From: Kribbella antibiotica
Lineage (GTDB): Bacteria; Actinomycetota; Actinomycetes; Propionibacteriales; Kribbellaceae
NCBI RefSeq assembly: GCF_004349055.1
Contig: NZ_SMKX01000020.1
Coordinates: forward strand, 1 to 64,000
DNA: 64,000 nucleotides
Reading direction: 5' to 3'
Positions 62,380 through 64,000 of this stretch are shown here, piece after piece. Numbering within the stretch: the first letter of the stretch is position 1; each line of letters begins with the position of its first letter. Position numbers and translations under genes: made by a program. The notes under the pieces were generated by a model, which had not been told where the DNA came from, did not search any database, and saw nothing but the letters and a program-made list of their open reading frames with translations.

Positions 62380-63093
62380 ATGAAGAACTGGCTAAGATCA
62401 TTTTCGACTTCGTCGAGGGCGCTAGCTGCGCTGGTGACGCTGCTGGCCGCTCTGTTCGCCACGGCCCTGCCGGCCCACGCGGCCACCTGGGAGTCGAGCG
62501 ACAAGTGGGGCACGTGGTCGAACGGTGGCTACACCGTCCGCAACAACGTCTGGGGCAGTGGCGCCGGCGCCCAGTCCATCTGGGCGAACTCCTACAGCAA
62601 CTTCGGAGTGTGGGCCAACCACCCGAACACCGGTGGCGTGAAGTCCTACCCGCACTCCGACCGCAACGTCGGCAAGCGGATCAGCTCGCTCGGCAGCCTG
62701 ACCAGCAACTTCAACGTGTCCAGGCCGGGCAGCGGGGCCTACTGCACCTGTTATGACATCTGGGCCGACGGCACCAACTACGAGATCATGCTCTGGATGA
62801 ACAAGCAGGGTGCGGTCGGTGCGATCGGTACCCGGCAGACGACCGTCTCGGTCGGCGGTCACAGCTGGGACGTCTACCGCGGGTCGAACGGCTCCAATGC
62901 CGTCTTCTCGTTCCTCCGCACCAGCAACACCAACTCGGGTTCGGTCGACATCAAGGCCGTCCTGAACTGGCTCCGCGGGCAGAACTGGATGGGTGACGTG
63001 AACGTCACCGATGTCCAGTTCGGCTTCGAGATCACCTCATCCAGCGGTGGCCTCAACTTCACCACCAACAGCTTCGGGGTCAGCTACTCCTGA
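62380..63093 (+). CDS. Secreted GH12 endoglucanase/xyloglucanase
   Basis: 237 residues with a Sec signal peptide (cleavage after AHA, about 31). The mature jelly-roll domain has nucleophile E135 (NYEIMLWMN) and acid/base E217 (VQFGFEITSS), the GH12 signatures, plus the conserved start TWESSDKWGTWSNGGYTVRNN. GH12 enzymes cut beta-1,4-glucans; several are specific xyloglucanases, which fits the co-regulated GH31 and GH74 context. It has no binding module. GAAGGGA precedes the ATG. A perfect 14-bp stem terminator follows the gene. Confidence 0.94.
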   Translation: MKNWLRSFSTSSRALAALVTLLAALFATALPAHAATWESSDKWGTWSNGGYTVRNNVWGSGAGAQSIWANSYSNFGVWANHPNTGGVKSYPHSDRNVGKRISSLGSLTSNFNVSRPGSGAYCTCYDIWADGTNYEIMLWMNKQGAVGAIGTRQTTVSVGGHSWDVYRGSNGSNAVFSFLRTSNTNSGSVDIKAVLNWLRGQNWMGDVNVTDVQFGFEITSSSGGLNFTTNSFGVSYS

Positions 63094-63595
63094 CAGTTGC
63101 GCTGCCTGCAGGCGGCAAACGACTCGACGCCGGCCAGTTCGTCCCTCCGGACTGGCCGGCGTCGGCCGTCCTGGACCCGTTGCTGGTTTGACCTGACTTC
63201 GGTGATTTGGGTTAGTGCCTGGGGCGGGTAGCCGATGGCAGCGAGTGGTCCAGGCGGCTTGGTCGTTGGCTGAGGGATCCCGGCTGACCGCCATCACCCA
63301 CTAACTGGGCCGCCCACTCCCGAGTCACGCTCAGCGCTCCCTGCCCGGACGGCTCCGGAACGACTTCGACGGTGATGCAGGTCCGCACCAGCCATCAGCC
63401 ACGAGAAGCTGATGCAGCAGTTCTGGGAGCCATTATCGCTGAACGTAACAATCGGCCCTGCTGCGGACCCGGCCCTGGACGGCATCACTACTGAGTGTCA
63501 CTCTCCCCGTAGGGGTTGGGATTATTCACGGATCACGTGCCGACGGCGCGTAATCCAGTTGGCGTTGATGCGCGGCGGAGCCAAGGGGGGCTTGA
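63094..63595. other. Non-coding stretch after GH12
   Basis: 502 bp that contain the GH12 terminator at the left end. The rest shows no gene I can support; a 101-codon frame at 63412-63717 lacks a ribosome-binding site and overlaps the better start at 63596. Confidence 0.5.
63125..63164 (+). terminator. GH12 terminator hairpin
   Basis: CGACGCCGGCCAGT (63125-63138) pairs perfectly with 63151-63164 over a 12-base loop. No U-run follows. Confidence 0.65.
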
Positions 63596-64000
63596 ATGAG
63601 CAAGGATCTGCACATCTTCACGGGCGGTATAGATCCGTTCGTTTTCCAGGTGAACAACGTCGTAGTACACGTGCACACAGGCATGCCACCGGCCGTCGGA
63701 CTGAAATCATCCGGTGATCCAGCGGTCCACACCGGGCTAGATCCAGCGGTGTACGCCCCGTTGGAGCCGGCGGATTACGCGGCCCTTCCGCCAGTTCTCG
63801 GTGTTCAGGTGATGGATCCTGACAGCGGGAAGCTGCTGAAGAAGATCGATGGGTCATGGTCTGCCGAGAAGGTCACGAAGGTCATCGCCCGGACTCATTC
63901 GCATGATCATCCGTCGCTCTCGCAGTTGGACAGTGTGCTGGACGGCCTGTCGACTGCTGAGAACGACGATGCCACCGTCTACGTGTTTCAGCTTGACGAG
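63596..64000 (+). CDS. Unrecognised protein, 3' end beyond the window
   Basis: 135 codons from ATG 63596, preceded by AAGGGGGG at a good distance, stay open to the edge. The N-terminal part (MSKDLHIFTGGIDPFVFQVNN) has no signal peptide or membrane segment. Residues about 38-60 repeat an aspartate-proline pattern (GDPAVHTG, LDPAVYAP, LEPADYAA), then VMDPDSGKLLKKIDGSWSAEKV and a His/Asp-rich THSHDHPS. GC content is lower than in the sugar genes, so it may belong to another region. I do not recognise the family and suggest no function. Confidence 0.6.
   Translation, partial: MSKDLHIFTGGIDPFVFQVNNVVVHVHTGMPPAVGLKSSGDPAVHTGLDPAVYAPLEPADYAALPPVLGVQVMDPDSGKLLKKIDGSWSAEKVTKVIARTHSHDHPSLSQLDSVLDGLSTAENDDATVYVFQLDE

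Noticed and set aside
63412-63717. 101-codon plus-strand frame, considered as a transposase remnant
   Set aside because: It lacks a ribosome-binding site and transposase motifs and overlaps the better-supported start at 63596.

Overview
The window is high-GC DNA with actinobacterial features: GTG and TTG starts, ATGA/TGATG/GTGA stop-start overlaps, Tat signal peptides on lipoproteins, and carbohydrate importers without their own ATPase. It suits a soil or plant-litter actinomycete of the Kribbella/Streptomyces type; the genus is an inference from style, not shown by a marker gene. Nearly the whole window is one large plant-polysaccharide utilisation region. No rRNA, tRNA, CRISPR or insertion sequence was seen.

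Layout. 1-8841: a DeoR/LacI-like regulator cut by the window edge, a 2-hydroxyacid dehydrogenase, an importer operon (binding protein, two permeases, DUF624 protein, secreted GH43 resembling exo-beta-1,3-galactanases) and an aldo/keto reductase. 8845-15496: pectin-type genes, namely a secreted beta-helix protein, an importer operon with an internal long palindrome and a Gfo/Idh dehydrogenase, and a PL1 pectate lyase. 15629-22450 (minus): binding protein, two permeases, GH35 beta-galactosidase, ROK regulator. 22815-28489: ChvE-GguA-GguB sugar importer plus GH127 beta-L-arabinofuranosidase. 28521-31653 (minus): secreted metalloprotease, GH16 enzyme, and a TetR plus paired SMR efflux operon. 32150-40765 (minus): GH36, GH39-like enzyme, araB, araD, araA. 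40839-44912: LacI regulator with its importer. 45161-46654 (minus): GH51 arabinofuranosidase. 46808-53189: GH31 alpha-xylosidase, GH3 with an inserted beta-trefoil-like domain, ROK regulator. 53350-61081: importer, GH74 xyloglucanase, GH42 beta-galactosidase. 61054-63093: LacI regulator and divergent GH12. The right edge holds an unrecognised protein.

Two shared operator sequences tie the region together. TGTTAgCGyTAACA-like 14-mers stand before or beside the GguAB/GH127 operon, the GH35 operon, the metalloprotease, araBDA, and the GH36 and LacI(40839) genes: an arabinose regulon, with the LacI at 40839 as likely regulator. TCGAAGCGCTTCGA 14-mers stand before GH31, GH3, GH12, the LacI at 61054 and the 10208 importer operon: a xyloglucan-centred regulon, with the LacI at 61054 as likely regulator. 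A third box, TGGmwAmCGCTTTCCA, marks the pectin-type genes.

Together the genes could take apart xyloglucan (GH74, GH12, GH31, GH42/GH35, GH3), pectin (PL1, beta-helix) and arabinose/galactose-rich cell-wall glycoproteins (GH43, GH39-like, GH36, GH127, GH51, GH16, metalloprotease), import the oligosaccharides and feed L-arabinose through AraA-AraB-AraD. The most interesting reading is that the arabinose regulon is aimed at hydroxyproline-rich glycoproteins and arabinogalactan proteins, with a secreted protease co-regulated with beta-L-arabinofuranosidase. That is an inference to be tested.
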